A DNA stretch of 64,000 bases from Methylobacterium currus (GTDB taxonomy: Bacteria > Pseudomonadota > Alphaproteobacteria > Rhizobiales > Beijerinckiaceae), in the NCBI RefSeq assembly GCF_003058325.1, contig NZ_CP028843.1:6057001-6121000 (forward strand), read 5' to 3'. Below, piece by piece: positions 1-9,171 of this stretch. The stretch's first letter is position 1. Each line of letters opens with the position of its first letter. The notes beneath the pieces are model-generated. The model worked only from the letters and a program-made list of their open reading frames with translations. It was not told the DNA's origin and ran no database searches. The translations under genes and the position numbers were made by a program.

Positions 1-713
1 CGCATGTCCTTGAGGGCGAGCCTGGCTTTGAAACCGGGCTCAAATGACCGTTCCGCGATCTGCGCGCTGTAGCTCTCGTAGGCGCGGCCCGAGAACAGGG
101 TGGCCAGGATGAGTTCGAAGAAATCCGCACGGTCGAGGCCGACGCTCTCGGTCAGCACGATCCCCTCGGCCATCGCCTCGATGGCCATGGCGATCATCAT
201 GTTGCAGGCGAGCTTCGCCGCATTCGCCCGGGCGGGGTCCTCCCCCAGTTTCCAGACCTTCTTGCTGAGGAGGGCGAGCAGCGGCTCGATGGCCGCGACG
301 GCCTCGGCCTTCCCGGCCGCCAGGATGTTGAGCTGGCCGCGCGCCGCGACGTTCGGCCGACCGAGGACCGGTGCGGACACGTAGCCGAGGCCCGCCTCTT
401 CGTGCAGGCGCTCCAGGTCCCGCGCGAAAGTGACCGAGATCGTCGACGTGACGATGTGCGTCAGCCCTGGTCGCGCGCTCGCCAGCAGGCCGGCATCGAG
501 TATCACCTCCCGGATGGCCGGGTCGTCGGACAGCATCGTGAAGACTGCGTCGGCGTCGAAGGCATCCGCCGGGAGCTCGACCAGCGTCACGCCGGGAACG
601 CTGTCCTGAGCGACCTTGCTCCGGTTCCAGGCCCGCACGTCGTGGCCGGCCTTCACCAGGTTCAGGGCCATCGCCGAGCCCATGCTGCCGAGGCCGATGA
701 ACCCGATCTGCAT
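1..713 (-). CDS. NAD(P)-dependent oxidoreductase, 3-hydroxyisobutyrate dehydrogenase family (3' end cut by window)
   Basis: The protein begins with a Rossmann-fold nucleotide-binding motif, GFIGLGSMG, at residues 4-12, followed by the regular beta-alpha pattern of the 6-phosphogluconate/3-hydroxyisobutyrate dehydrogenase superfamily. The second domain has the expected helical KLACNMMIA segment carrying the catalytic-type Lys and Asn. These enzymes oxidise or reduce short hydroxy-acids or related carbonyls with NAD(P) in the cytosol; the substrate cannot be told. The C-terminus lies beyond position 1. It is transcribed divergently from a LysR regulator, the usual arrangement for local control. 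Confidence 0.85.
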   Translation of the reverse strand, partial: MQIGFIGLGSMGSAMALNLVKAGHDVRAWNRSKVAQDSVPGVTLVELPADAFDADAVFTMLSDDPAIREVILDAGLLASARPGLTHIVTSTISVTFARDLERLHEEAGLGYVSAPVLGRPNVAARGQLNILAAGKAEAVAAIEPLLALLSKKVWKLGEDPARANAAKLACNMMIAMAIEAMAEGIVLTESVGLDRADFFELILATLFSGRAYESYSAQIAERSFEPGFKARLALKDM

Positions 714-808
714 GATCTGTCTCCTGTCGTTCGGATGGGAGCCCGGGCGACCGCCCTCGTGGGTCGGGAGGATCCGCGGAAGGACGCTTCCCCCGGCGAT
801 GACGCCAA

Positions 809-822
809 TCTAGATGCTTAGA
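809..822. promoter_or_regulatory. possible LysR-type operator
   Basis: An imperfect dyad TCTAGATGCTTAGA (CTA and TAG arms) lies in the 168-bp divergent spacer between the oxidoreductase and the LysR gene. LysR proteins bind short T-N11-A dyads in such spacers. It is a single weak match and may be chance. Confidence 0.22.
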
Positions 823-881
823 TTTGTTCTTTAACTGACATGACTGTACTTTCCACGTTCATTTTCGTACGGGTGGTCGCG

Positions 882-1742
882 ATGGAGTGGAGTGACGTCA
901 GAATCTTTCTTGCCATCGCGCGATCCGGCACGCTCGGCGGCGCCGCGCGTTCCCTCCAGACGAGCCACCCGACCGTCGGCCGGCGCCTGCGCGCCCTCGA
1001 GCAGGCAATAGGTCACACGCTCTTCCAGCGCACGGCGGACGGTCTCGTTCTGACCGACGAGGGCCACGGGATCATTGCGCTGGCCGAGCAGATGGAAGAA
1101 GGCGCGCTGGCCATGCAGCGCCGACTCGCGGGGCGGGAACAGAATCTCAAAGGCAGCCTGCGTATTTCGTCGGCGGACTGGTTCGGGGCCTATGTCCTCC
1201 CTCCGATCCTGGCGGATTTCACGAAGGCCTACCCCCATGTCGACGTCGAGATCCTGACAGGCACGCGCCTGTTCAACCTGGCGCAGCGAGAGGCGGACGT
1301 CGCTTTTCGCATCGTTCCGTTCGACACGGCGGATGTCGTTCAGCGGCGGCTCTTCAGGCTCGAATACGGCGTCTACATCGCCGAGGAGGCGCCCGATCCC
1401 ACTTTTGGCGACGGGACCGGCTTCCGGCTGATCACCCACGACACATCGACGGGTCATTTTCCCGACATCGCGTGGCTCATCGAGTGCTTCCCGAACGCGA
1501 GACCGGTCCTGCGATCGAACAACCGCAACGTCCAGGGGCGCATGTGCAGGCAGGGCGTCGGCATCGCCGTCCTGCCGCGCGTAGTCGGCGATCAGATCCC
1601 GGGGATTCGCAACCTGGACATGCCGACGCCGCCGCCGGCGCGAGACATCTGGATGGGGTATCACCGGGACCTACGGCGCCTGCAGCGTCTTCGTGCATTC
1701 ATCGCGACCGTGTCGGACCATCTGGTGAATGCGACCGCATGA
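882..1742 (+). CDS. LysR-family transcriptional regulator
   Basis: 286 residues, the normal LysR length. The N-terminal winged helix-turn-helix reads SDVRIFLAIARSGTLGGAAR and is followed by the recognition helix with SHPTVGRRLRALE. The remainder is the periplasmic-binding-protein-like effector domain. The ATG at 882 was chosen because the sequence from MEWSDVR onward aligns with the family start; an in-frame upstream ATG at 840 would add a non-family extension. It probably regulates the divergent oxidoreductase gene; the ligand is unknown. Confidence 0.88.
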   Translation: MEWSDVRIFLAIARSGTLGGAARSLQTSHPTVGRRLRALEQAIGHTLFQRTADGLVLTDEGHGIIALAEQMEEGALAMQRRLAGREQNLKGSLRISSADWFGAYVLPPILADFTKAYPHVDVEILTGTRLFNLAQREADVAFRIVPFDTADVVQRRLFRLEYGVYIAEEAPDPTFGDGTGFRLITHDTSTGHFPDIAWLIECFPNARPVLRSNNRNVQGRMCRQGVGIAVLPRVVGDQIPGIRNLDMPTPPPARDIWMGYHRDLRRLQRLRAFIATVSDHLVNATA

Positions 1743-1889
1743 TACCGACCCGGCAGTGCGCCGCCCTTTCCAAGCCACCGGCCGGGTGCAGGAATGGCGC
1801 ATCGATACCGTCTCCAGATTGCAGGACGACGTCGGGCTGCGGACGAGGAAGTAGCCCTCAGCACGCACGGCCCGCTTCGCCGCGCCGGA

Positions 1890-2468
1890 TCACGCGGTCC
1901 GTTCCGTCGCTCCTCTCCGCACCCGCGCAACGGTCAACCACACGGCCGAGACCAGGAAGTAGAAGGCACCGAACGCCGCGTAGGGCGCAATGTCCGTGAT
2001 CTCGGGCGTCGCGGCACCGTTCGCCTTGACGATGAAGTGGGTACCCGCGAGGGCCGACTGCGCGCCGCTCAGCGCCATTGCCCACTGGGCGCCGGCCTGC
2101 CAGCGCCGCACGGCGGTCGCGAGCTGGAGCAGGCCGGAGAGGATCGCCCAGACCCCGAACACCGACAGCACCGCGTGCAGACCCCATCCGAGCGCGACCG
2201 CCACCGCGACGGCGACGAAGGTGCTGGCCGCCGCGTTGAGGACCTGGCTGGGATTGGCGATGAAGCCGCCGTTGCGGCGCGCATCGATGACGTTCGCGAC
2301 GGCGTCCCAGGCGGGATAGGCGACCAGGAGCGCCGCCGCGGCCGGCGGCACGGTCCTGCCGATGGTGAACGACGCCGCGACCCAGCCGACTGACACCCCG
2401 GCACGGAGGAAGTAATAGGAGCTCAGCCAGCGCGAAGCGTCACGGCCGGATTGTTGGATGGTCGTCAT
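1890..2468 (-). CDS. DUF308/HdeD-like integral membrane protein
   Basis: 192 residues with about six hydrophobic helices, among them VPPAAAALLVAYPAWDAVAN and a C-terminal YAAFGAFYFLVSAVWLTVA segment, and short polar loops. The pattern resembles the HdeD/DUF308 membrane family, whose biochemical function is not settled. The start at 2468 (MTTIQQS) is preceded by an AAGGGAAAG Shine-Dalgarno. It is divergent from the AraC regulator that follows. Family assignment is by hydropathy and general recognition, so it is tentative. Confidence 0.6.
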   Translation of the reverse strand: MTTIQQSGRDASRWLSSYYFLRAGVSVGWVAASFTIGRTVPPAAAALLVAYPAWDAVANVIDARRNGGFIANPSQVLNAAASTFVAVAVAVALGWGLHAVLSVFGVWAILSGLLQLATAVRRWQAGAQWAMALSGAQSALAGTHFIVKANGAATPEITDIAPYAAFGAFYFLVSAVWLTVARVRRGATERTA

Positions 2469-2657
2469 CGGCTTTCCCTTCGGGTGCGCGGCGCGGCGGA
2501 GGATGCGGAACTTGGGCAAACCCGAGTTCCGTGGGGGATCGGGGCGACGGGCCATCACGCGGCGGACCCGGCGCTTCGCACGCCGAGCTTCGTGAAAGCA
2601 GCGTCTTTTCAGAGAGATGCGCGTCGCTTCGGAAGGCAGGTTTACGATCGGACGCCG

Positions 2658-3557
2658 ATGGCACCCATGACCGGATCACTGGAAAACTTGACCGTTCTTC
2701 CGGACGGCGGACCGGGCGGCGTCTCCGGCGACCTGCTCTCGCACGTGCTGGCGCAGATTCGGCTCACCGGGGACTATGTCCGGCCGTACGCCGTCGCGCG
2801 GTCGGCGAGCTTGGACCTGGAGGCCGGGGCCGCCCACGTCCTCGTGGTCGCCGACGGCTCGCTCGACGTCGAGGACGAGGGTGGGGAGCGTGTCGTGATC
2901 GACACGGGCGACCTCGTGCTTCTGCCCCGCGGGCTCGGAGGATCCCGGCTGGTGGCATCCGCCTCGCACGCATCGGTGATCGTCTGCCGGTTCTGGTTCG
3001 ATCCCCACAGTCTTCGCGGCATGATCTCGGCCCTTCCCGGGCGCATCCATATCCGGAGCGCCGAGGGAGCCGGGTGGCTCGACGGCATCGTGCCCTTCCT
3101 GATGGTCGAGGTGACCGACGACGAGCCCGGCGCGGCCCTGATGATCTCACGGATCATCGACGTCATCGTCATCCGCACCCTACGGACCTGGGTGCAGCGG
3201 GGGGGCACCACCGGATGGCTGGGAGGGCTGTCCGACGCCCGCATCGCCCGAGCGCTGAAGGCCATGCACGAGCGACCGCTGCCGCGCTGGGGCGTCGAGG
3301 CCCTGGCCGACGCAGCTGGCATGTCCCGGTCGAGCTTCTGCGAGCGGTTCACAGCCCTCGTCGGACGCTCGCCCCTGCGCTACCAGAACGAGTGGCGGCT
3401 CACGCTTGCCCGGGACATGCTGGTCGCCCGCGAGGCACGTGTCGGCGAGGTCGCGCTACGCGTCGGCTACGAGTCCGAAGCAGCGTTCAGCCGTGCTTAC
3501 AAGGCGATGTTCGGCTATCCACCGAGGGACGAGCCTGCACCGTCGAGCGAGACATGA
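2658..3557 (+). CDS. AraC-family transcriptional regulator with N-terminal cupin
   Basis: 299 residues from the ATG at 2658. The N-terminal half is a cupin-type ligand domain (LEAGAAHVLVVADGSLDV, then DLVLLPRG), as in the AraC cupin_6 group. The C-terminal 100 residues carry the double helix-turn-helix, with WGVEALADAAGMSRSSFCER and then VALRVGYESEAAFSRAYK, the AraC signature. The open frame runs on upstream, but that part lies over the divergent spacer. Likely target: the divergent DUF308-like gene or itself. Confidence 0.87.
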   Translation: MAPMTGSLENLTVLPDGGPGGVSGDLLSHVLAQIRLTGDYVRPYAVARSASLDLEAGAAHVLVVADGSLDVEDEGGERVVIDTGDLVLLPRGLGGSRLVASASHASVIVCRFWFDPHSLRGMISALPGRIHIRSAEGAGWLDGIVPFLMVEVTDDEPGAALMISRIIDVIVIRTLRTWVQRGGTTGWLGGLSDARIARALKAMHERPLPRWGVEALADAAGMSRSSFCERFTALVGRSPLRYQNEWRLTLARDMLVAREARVGEVALRVGYESEAAFSRAYKAMFGYPPRDEPAPSSET

Positions 3558-3696
3558 TTGCAGAAACGAGTCGTCTTCTTGGGATAGCAGCAGCGTGACT
3601 GAACACGACATTTTGATACTGTGACCAATGCAGGAAGGTCCGCTTCTTCTTACCAAACGGACGCGTGAGCCAGCAGGCTTGAAGGTCTGCAAGGGG

Positions 3697-4086
3697 TCAG
3701 CAGCATGGATTGCGCGGACGCCGCCGGAATGTCCGAGTGGGGTCGAAAGCAGCCCCCTCCGTAGTCAAGCTGATCGGGTTTTGCCTTGGTCGTCCTCGCT
3801 CAGGGATGAACTCGTACGCCTTCTCGCGCGCCAGCCGGATCAGGCCGGCTTCACGGGATCGGCTGGACCGAGATCCTCCCAAGCCCGGCAGCCTGGATTG
3901 CTCAGGTGCATCGGCTCGTGCAACTCGCGGATGATGACGTCGAGGGTTCAGGGTCAGCGGGCGTATGTGACATCGGCGGCCCCTGCCGTGGAGGCGCTGC
4001 GCCGCTCGCCACAACGCCACGATGGCGGCAGCCGCGCATGCCAGCGCCAGGGCCGCCGTGAAGACGACGTAGGCGACCGGGCTCAT
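3697..4086 (-). CDS. small protein with N-terminal membrane helix, decayed operon partner
   Basis: The ATG overlaps the TGA of the upstream 81-aa gene (ATGA at 4083-4086). The first ~25 residues form a clear membrane helix (VAYVVFTAALALACAAAAIV). From about residue 50 the composition becomes Arg-rich, and a better-looking frame (beginning IIRELHEPMHL) appears one base away, so the gene is probably frameshifted. No family recognised. Confidence 0.38.
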   Translation of the reverse strand: MSPVAYVVFTAALALACAAAAIVALWRAAQRLHGRGRRCHIRPLTLNPRRHHPRVARADAPEQSRLPGLGGSRSSRSREAGLIRLAREKAYEFIPERGRPRQNPISLTTEGAAFDPTRTFRRRPRNPCC

Positions 4087-4328
4087 CCGACCGGCGCCAG
4101 CAGGATAGCTGTCTTCACCGCATTCCGCCGCTGCGGCGCCGTCACGCCGTCCCGCGCCAGCACCTCCGTGCTGTAGGCGTTCGCCAGGACGGCCGCGGCG
4201 ACGTCGAGGCTGCCATTCCCGATCTCCAGCACGACCGGCTTCGACGGATCAGCGAGATAGGCCGCGATCGCCGCGTCGAGCGCGTCGTCGGTGATGAGCT
4301 TCGCCCTGTATGCCTCGCCGCCGGTCAT
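4083..4328 (-). CDS. hypothetical protein, 81 aa, phage-like neighbourhood
   Basis: A compact 81-residue protein (MTGGEAYRAKLITDDALDAA...). Its start overlaps the stop of the frameshifted gene upstream and its stop overlaps the start of the next gene, both as ATGA. Such coupling is typical of phage or plasmid operons and is the main reason to believe it is real. No domain recognised. Confidence 0.5.
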   Translation of the reverse strand: MTGGEAYRAKLITDDALDAAIAAYLADPSKPVVLEIGNGSLDVAAAVLANAYSTEVLARDGVTAPQRRNAVKTAILLAPVG

Positions 4329-4689
4329 TGCTTGAACTCCCAGATCGGCACCATGCCCGGCATCTTCCACCGGCTCGTGCCGGTACGCCGTCCACTTCCC
4401 GAGCTTGATACTCGGGCGTGACCTCGTGCACGTCGACCGAGAGGGGCATGAGGATCCCGCAGAAATCACCGCGCATCGTGCCAGTCTTCGGGCCGACGCC
4501 GAACAGCCGCAGCGTGTCCCACCCCGCAGCGTGCGCCTGCATCCCCCACCGCTCGACGAACTCGCCGCAGCGCCGGTGCGTCTCGGCCATTCGTCGGGGC
4601 GGAGTCCCGGACAGGGCGGAACGCCGAGGGAGAGGCTGGCGAGGCCGCAGGACCATTCGAGGACGGTCGGTGGGATGGCAGCCGTATCT
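4325..4689 (-). pseudogene. multiply frameshifted remnant of a phage-like gene
   Basis: Minus-strand coding sense is kept in pieces across frames. A first piece reads PPTVLEWSCGLASLSLGVPP, a second from MAETHRRCGEFVERW through DTLRLFGVGPKTGTM, and a last piece ends MVPIWEFKQ then TGA, with the TGA overlapping the ATG of the 81-aa gene. At least two frame changes are needed to join them. The first piece is repeated at 6882-6949. Function unknown. Confidence 0.45.
4611..4678 (-). repeat. 68-bp repeat, copy 1
   Basis: This stretch matches 6882-6949 base for base except at a handful of positions and has the same length. It encodes the N-terminal part of the frameshifted gene described at 4325-4689. 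The copy is direct and 2.27 kb from the second one. Confidence 0.7.
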
Positions 4690-5480
4690 CGTAGCCGATC
4701 GTATGCGGGCTTGAACACGGCGGTGCCCTGAGGCGGATCAGCCACCCGCGCGAAATGGAGCGGCCGGACTATGCGGCTTCGAAAGCAGGGGCGGCCATCC
4801 TGTTGCTTCGGAGAGCTTTCCACGCGGCTGGCGCGGGCTGTGGCTTCTCTCTTCGTGGCCGGTGCGCGGGTTATTCGGGGTGCAGCAGGCTATTCGCATC
4901 GGCCGGGTGGTGTGCAGCGCAGAAATCGCTCGGTTATGCCCGCTGGTTGCCAGGCACCTCGTGAGATCCAGAGCCTATTGGGTGGCCGGCCTTGCCCGCG
5001 CAATGCGCCTTAAGCCGCTCCTAACGTGTTACTTCGCCGTTGGCATCGCCAGCTTAACAAATGTAGCGGGCGGCAATGCGACGCTTGATAGCCTGTCGCC
5101 CTATTCGCACAGGAGCGACGGTGCATAAATCATCGCAATATTCCGCGTGGCAACTGCTGCCGCATCGATGCGGCTGGGTCGTCAAGCAGCTTGAGTGCTT
5201 GGCAGAGCTGGATATCGAGACGCCAATCCACCGCTGGTCAAAGCTGCCAGCTCAAGTGGGACTGGAGGCATGTGCCATGCCGTGAGCGCGCGGACATGGA
5301 TGCCTTTAGCCAGATTGCCTGACCAATCGGCACCAGCGCCGACGGGGTGGATGCAGGCACATCCAGCGTTGAGCGAAACGAACCTTGTCTCTGGTATGGT
5401 GATTAGAGGCATCAATCAATCTGATTGGCATAGTTTCTTCATTTTTATCAGAAAAAGTAAAAAAATTTCTTGAATAATTG
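4690..5480. other. about 0.8 kb without a convincing gene
   Basis: Only short open frames with no start context and no recognisable product. GC content falls steadily toward 5400 and becomes clearly lower than the rest of the window. It separates the decayed phage-like genes from the candidate small RNA. Confidence 0.5.
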
Positions 5481-5499
5481 TTTAAATTCTGGTTTCATA

Positions 5500-5587
5500 A
5501 AGACGAAGATTTCCGGACTGGTCCTGGAAATCTGTAGCTTCAGCAAACTATCTCCACAACCGCAAGGTTGATGGAGATTTTTTTGCT
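5500..5587 (+). ncRNA. candidate small RNA: hairpin followed by intrinsic terminator
   Basis: In an AT-rich patch with no open frame there are two consecutive stem-loops on the plus strand. The first, at 5508-5532, pairs GATTTCCGGAC with GTCC-GGAAATC around a 2-base loop. The second, at 5550-5578, is a terminator stem followed by a T-run. Only weak promoter-like sequence lies upstream (TTGAAT near 5470). This arrangement is that of a bacterial sRNA; it could instead be a transcript remnant of a lost gene. Confidence 0.4.
5550..5587 (+). terminator. intrinsic terminator
   Basis: ATCTCCA-AACC pairs with GGTT-TGGAGAT across a GCAA tetraloop and is followed directly by seven T residues. It is the cleanest rho-independent terminator in the window, and there is no protein gene immediately upstream for it to end. 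Confidence 0.75.
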
Positions 5588-5792
5588 CTTTTAATATCTT
5601 TTATATATGTTGTAAATCAGCAACTTGCTGCAAATCTTCATCGAAATATGCCAATTAATCTCATTTGTCCTTCGAATTAATGGTCAGAGTTGTATGATTG
5701 CACTATCCAGTGTGTGGCCATCAGCGCTGTGATTGACCCGCGGCTCCCACGAACGGGGAACTTGCAGCTCCTGCGAAAGGGAATAGGACCAG

Positions 5793-6686
5793 ATGATCAG
5801 AAGGCTCTTGCTCACCAGCGTGGCTTCCGCACTCCTGTCGGGCGTTGCGTCTGCCGCCGATCTGCCCCGCCAAGCGCCGCCACCGCTGCCGCTCTTCACC
5901 TGGACGGGGTTCTACGCCGGCTTCAACCTCGGCTACGGCTTCGACGCCTCCAACCAGAACAACACCGCCACGGTCATCGGGGTCGGTCGGGGTGCGACCC
6001 CGGCCACCAGCCTGTTCCTGGCAAACGCTGGGGGCGTGCTCGTCCCGGCCACAGGCGTTGTGGCTTTCGGCGGCCGCAACAGCATCGACGGCTTCTCGGG
6101 CGGCGGCCAGATCGGCTACAACTACCAGTTCACACCCGGCCGCGGCGTCGTGATCGGCTTCGAGGCCGACGCCCAGTACGTCGACTTCGGCCGCGACCGC
6201 AACCGCTTCGCCTTCACGCCGGGCTTGAACCCGGGCGCGTTGGTGTTCAATCCGAACGGCCTGTCGGGCCTCGACTTCTTCGGCACGGTGCGCGGCCGCC
6301 TCGGCTACGCCTGGGACCGCACCCTCCTGTACGGGACCGGCGGCTTCGCCTACGGCTCGGGCGGCGGGCGCGACTTCGGCCTGCCGAACGGGTCCAACAA
6401 CGACTTCAAGACCGGCTGGACCGCGGGCGGCGGCATTGAGTACGCCCTGCCGAACGACTCCTTCCTGAACTTCTTCCGGTCGTCGGCCGTGACGATCCGG
6501 GTCGAGGGCCTGTACGTCAACCTCGACCGCGGTACGGGCTTGAACGGCGCGTTCGCGGTGGTGGGAGGCCGTACCTACCGGGTCAGCGACGCCGACGTAG
6601 CCGCGGTGGCCATCGCCAACCGTCGCCGCTCGGACGAGTTCGCGGTGGTGCGCGCCGGAGTCAACTACAAGTTCGGCTCGTACTAA
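5793..6686 (+). CDS. outer membrane beta-barrel porin, Omp25/RopB type
   Basis: 297 residues. A signal peptide ends near SGVASA-ADLP, followed by a proline-rich linker and the family opening FTWTGFYAGFNLGYGF. Alternating aromatic beta strands with Gly-rich turns run to the end, and the last residues are VNYKFGSY, although here Tyr rather than Phe is terminal. These small barrels are abundant surface proteins of Rhizobiales. The ATG follows AGGACC. The gene stands alone, with a strong hairpin 67 bases after the stop. Confidence 0.9.
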   Translation: MIRRLLLTSVASALLSGVASAADLPRQAPPPLPLFTWTGFYAGFNLGYGFDASNQNNTATVIGVGRGATPATSLFLANAGGVLVPATGVVAFGGRNSIDGFSGGGQIGYNYQFTPGRGVVIGFEADAQYVDFGRDRNRFAFTPGLNPGALVFNPNGLSGLDFFGTVRGRLGYAWDRTLLYGTGGFAYGSGGGRDFGLPNGSNNDFKTGWTAGGGIEYALPNDSFLNFFRSSAVTIRVEGLYVNLDRGTGLNGAFAVVGGRTYRVSDADVAAVAIANRRRSDEFAVVRAGVNYKFGSY

Positions 6687-6752
6687 GTGACCACCAGCGA
6701 GGTTTGGCGGAGCGTCCCCAGCCCCTGATCAACTGGCCGCTTTGCCAGACGG

Positions 6753-6777
6753 CGCCCCAGGAGTTTCTCCTGGGGCG
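6753..6777 (+). terminator. terminator hairpin after porin gene
   Basis: A perfect 11-bp stem, CGCCCCAGGAG / CTCCTGGGGCG, closes on a TTT loop. There is only a short T-containing tail (TTGCG), so termination may be rho-assisted. Confidence 0.65.
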
Positions 6778-6881
6778 TTGCGCGTTGCCAGGGTGCACCG
6801 AAGCTGCGGAGGCTTGCTCGGCCACGACTCCGGATCTGGATGGTTCCAAGAGCCATCTGCGCCGCCGCCGAACCCCTCCAC

Positions 6882-6949
6882 ACAGGGCGGGACGCCGGGC
6901 GACAGGCTGGCGAGGCCGCGGGACCATTCGAGGACGGTGGGTGGGATGG
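6882..6949 (-). repeat. 68-bp repeat, copy 2, gene fragment
   Basis: Second copy of the repeat at 4611-4678. On the minus strand it again encodes a PPTVLEWSRGLASLSPGVPP segment, but nothing of the rest of the gene follows. It is therefore a truncated fragment in the otherwise gene-free 6687-7155 stretch. Confidence 0.7.
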
Positions 6950-7155
6950 TGGGTGAAGCAGTTTGCATCCCACTGCCTAACCGGGTGGGCAACGCCATGG
7001 AAGAACGTCCGCAGAACATCCTTCGGGAGGCTTTTCGGGACCTTGCGCGGCGATCGGGAGCTTTCGACGCTTTTCGTTCCCGTTCCGTTGCCCTGATGGG
7101 GCTGGCCTAGAGCCTTCGGAAAGGCGCCAACTCATTGATATACTGTGAGTTTCAG

Positions 7156-7232
7156 TGGCGACCCCGGTAGGGCTCGAACCTACGACCTGCCGCTTAGAAG
7201 GCGGCTGCTCTATCCAGCTGAGCTACGGAGTC
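7156..7232 (-). tRNA. tRNA-Arg (anticodon TCT)
   Basis: The 77-base minus-strand sequence folds as a full cloverleaf: acceptor GACTCCG/CGGGGTC, D arm GCTCAGCTGGATAGAGC, anticodon stem GCCGC/GCGGC with loop CTTCTAA (anticodon TCT at 7198-7196), T arm containing GGTTCGAGCC, and an encoded CCA. The integrase of the neighbouring element begins 220 bases upstream of its 5' end. Confidence 0.93.
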
Positions 7233-7452
7233 TGGCGCCAACGACCCCCAAAAGCCACGGGTTCGGCCCGCGGTCAAGCGTTTCCGCTACCTCGCACTTT
7301 CCCCCTTGGAGAGGGGTCGAAAACGCCAAGCCCAGGGGGGTGATACGGTTTTGGCGGTGGATCCCCGTTTTGCCGGTGGACGAAGTCCCTGGCCGTCCGA
7401 ATACCGTCCGAGTTACGAATCGGCCGGAAGAGGCGAACTCGGACGGCCGGCC

Positions 7453-9171
7453 ATGGGAAGGAAGCGGAAGAGCGCAGCGTCGGTATGGGGCGGAGGACCT
7501 CCCCCGGCGCCGGTCCCCGTGGAGGATGCGCTCGCCGGGACGGCCTGGGCGCCGGCGCCGCCGAAGCCGGAACCGAAGAACCGGTCGCACAAGATGCCGC
7601 TCCACGACAATGTCGTAGCCGAGCTCATGGAGTTGTGGAGGTCCGGAGAACTGAAGGGGACCACCGAGATCACAGACATCCGGCACCAGGGGCTCCGCCT
7701 CCGCGTCCAGCCCCGCGGCCCGACATACTTCGCCCGGGTCCAGCACGCCGGACGGGAGTACCGCGTCCGGATCGGGCGCGCGGACGCATGGAGCCTGGCG
7801 CACGCCAGGTTGGTCTGCACCGCCATCCTCTCGCATGTCGCGACGGGCAACGGCGTGCCGAGCGAGGAATGGATCGAGCTCAAGCGCCAAGCCTTCCTGC
7901 ACGTCGACGCGCGCAAGAAGGGCAAGACCGCCGATGCGGGGCCCTACGTCCCCGAGGTCATGCCCCGGCAGGCGCCGGTGACGACGTGGAGCTACGCGCA
8001 GGCCTGCGAGGCCTACCTATCGTGGGCGCAGGCAGAGTGCAGCGAGGGAGTCTACGCGCAGGCGACGGTCGACAACTATCGCAAGACGCTCCGATGCCCG
8101 ACGCTGAGGGCGTTCGACGACAAGGCGGTCGTCGACATCACCCCTTCCAGCATCGCACAGGAAGTCGAGGAGCTCCGGAAGGCGGGCAAGCGTACCCAGG
8201 CCGCCGACGTCGTCAGGAAGGTCCGCATGCTATGGCGGTGGATGCGTACTCCCGACCGTGAGCGAGCCTCGGGCATCAAGACGACGGACATGGACCGGCT
8301 GAAGGCGCCCAGGCTCGTCGGCGTGAAGGGGCGGCAGCATTTCCCGCCTCTGGATGAATGCGCCCTCATCCTGGCCACGGCGCGGTGCGGCGTGCTGAAT
8401 CCCGCCGTCGGCACGGCGGTGCAGCTAACAGCTTGGACGGGGCAGCGCCGCATGTCCATCGTCACGGCCTACCGCGATGACTTCGAGCCATGGGATGGCG
8501 AGCCAGGCTGGGGGCTGTGGCGGTGCTGGCACCGGAAGCCCAGCGGCAAGAAGGGCAAGGAGCACGTCATCCCCCTGCCGCCTGCCGCGTGGGGCCCGTT
8601 CACGGCCTACCTGGCGTGGCACCGCCTGGAATACGGCGAGGACCAGCGATGGGCCTTCCCGCAACAACGCCCGGCGAAAGTGGGCTCGAATCGGCCCATG
8701 GGCCACATCGCCGAGGACACGCTCACGCACACCATCACCGCCATCCCGGGCTCGAAGAGCTCGCCGCACGACCTGCGCCGCGGCCTCTCGTCGACCGTTC
8801 AGGAGCGGGGTGGCGTCCACGTGGCCCTCGTCGGCTACATCCTCGACCACAGCGACGAGACTGAGACCGTCCGGCAAGCGAACGGAATGACCAGGCGCTA
8901 CACCGAGGCGGAGCTCCTCGGGTTCAAGAAGCCGGTCATGGAGGCGTGGGAGCGGTTTCTGGAGCCAGCCGCCGCGGCCGCCGTCCTCCTGCCAAGGGAG
9001 GAGCTCAAGGCCGAGCTCGTCCGGCGCCGGGCCGAGCAGCGCGGCGTCGACCCCGAGGCGGACAAGGCGCGGCTGCGGAAAGTGGCGGCGGCGCAGTACG
9101 CGGAGGGCCGCACGCACCGGCAGCGGAAGCGGGCCGCGAAGGACGCGCCGGCAGCGACGGACCCGGGATAA
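7453..9171 (+). CDS. tyrosine recombinase / integrase
   Basis: 572 residues from the ATG at 7453 (upstream in-frame starts exist). An N-terminal arm-binding domain of the DUF4102 type (residues ~50-130) is followed by a SAM-like core-binding domain (~180-290) and the catalytic domain. Visible catalytic residues are Arg332 (TGQRRM), the HDLRR box at His439-Arg442, His466 (ILDHSDE) and Tyr483 (RRYTEAE). It integrates or excises the element that follows. It lies beside a tRNA-Arg, a common target, but on the 5' side of the tRNA rather than the usual 3' side. Confidence 0.92.
   Translation: MGRKRKSAASVWGGGPPPAPVPVEDALAGTAWAPAPPKPEPKNRSHKMPLHDNVVAELMELWRSGELKGTTEITDIRHQGLRLRVQPRGPTYFARVQHAGREYRVRIGRADAWSLAHARLVCTAILSHVATGNGVPSEEWIELKRQAFLHVDARKKGKTADAGPYVPEVMPRQAPVTTWSYAQACEAYLSWAQAECSEGVYAQATVDNYRKTLRCPTLRAFDDKAVVDITPSSIAQEVEELRKAGKRTQAADVVRKVRMLWRWMRTPDRERASGIKTTDMDRLKAPRLVGVKGRQHFPPLDECALILATARCGVLNPAVGTAVQLTAWTGQRRMSIVTAYRDDFEPWDGEPGWGLWRCWHRKPSGKKGKEHVIPLPPAAWGPFTAYLAWHRLEYGEDQRWAFPQQRPAKVGSNRPMGHIAEDTLTHTITAIPGSKSSPHDLRRGLSSTVQERGGVHVALVGYILDHSDETETVRQANGMTRRYTEAELLGFKKPVMEAWERFLEPAAAAAVLLPREELKAELVRRRAEQRGVDPEADKARLRKVAAAQYAEGRTHRQRKRAAKDAPAATDPG

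Noticed and set aside
4083..4823. single 246-aa minus-strand gene
   Set aside because: Only the last 81 residues have a supported start and coupling; the upstream part mixes frames and is better read as a frameshifted separate gene.
5195..5473. 92-aa open frame before the AT-rich patch
   Set aside because: No ribosome-binding site, no family, and the composition changes abruptly within it.
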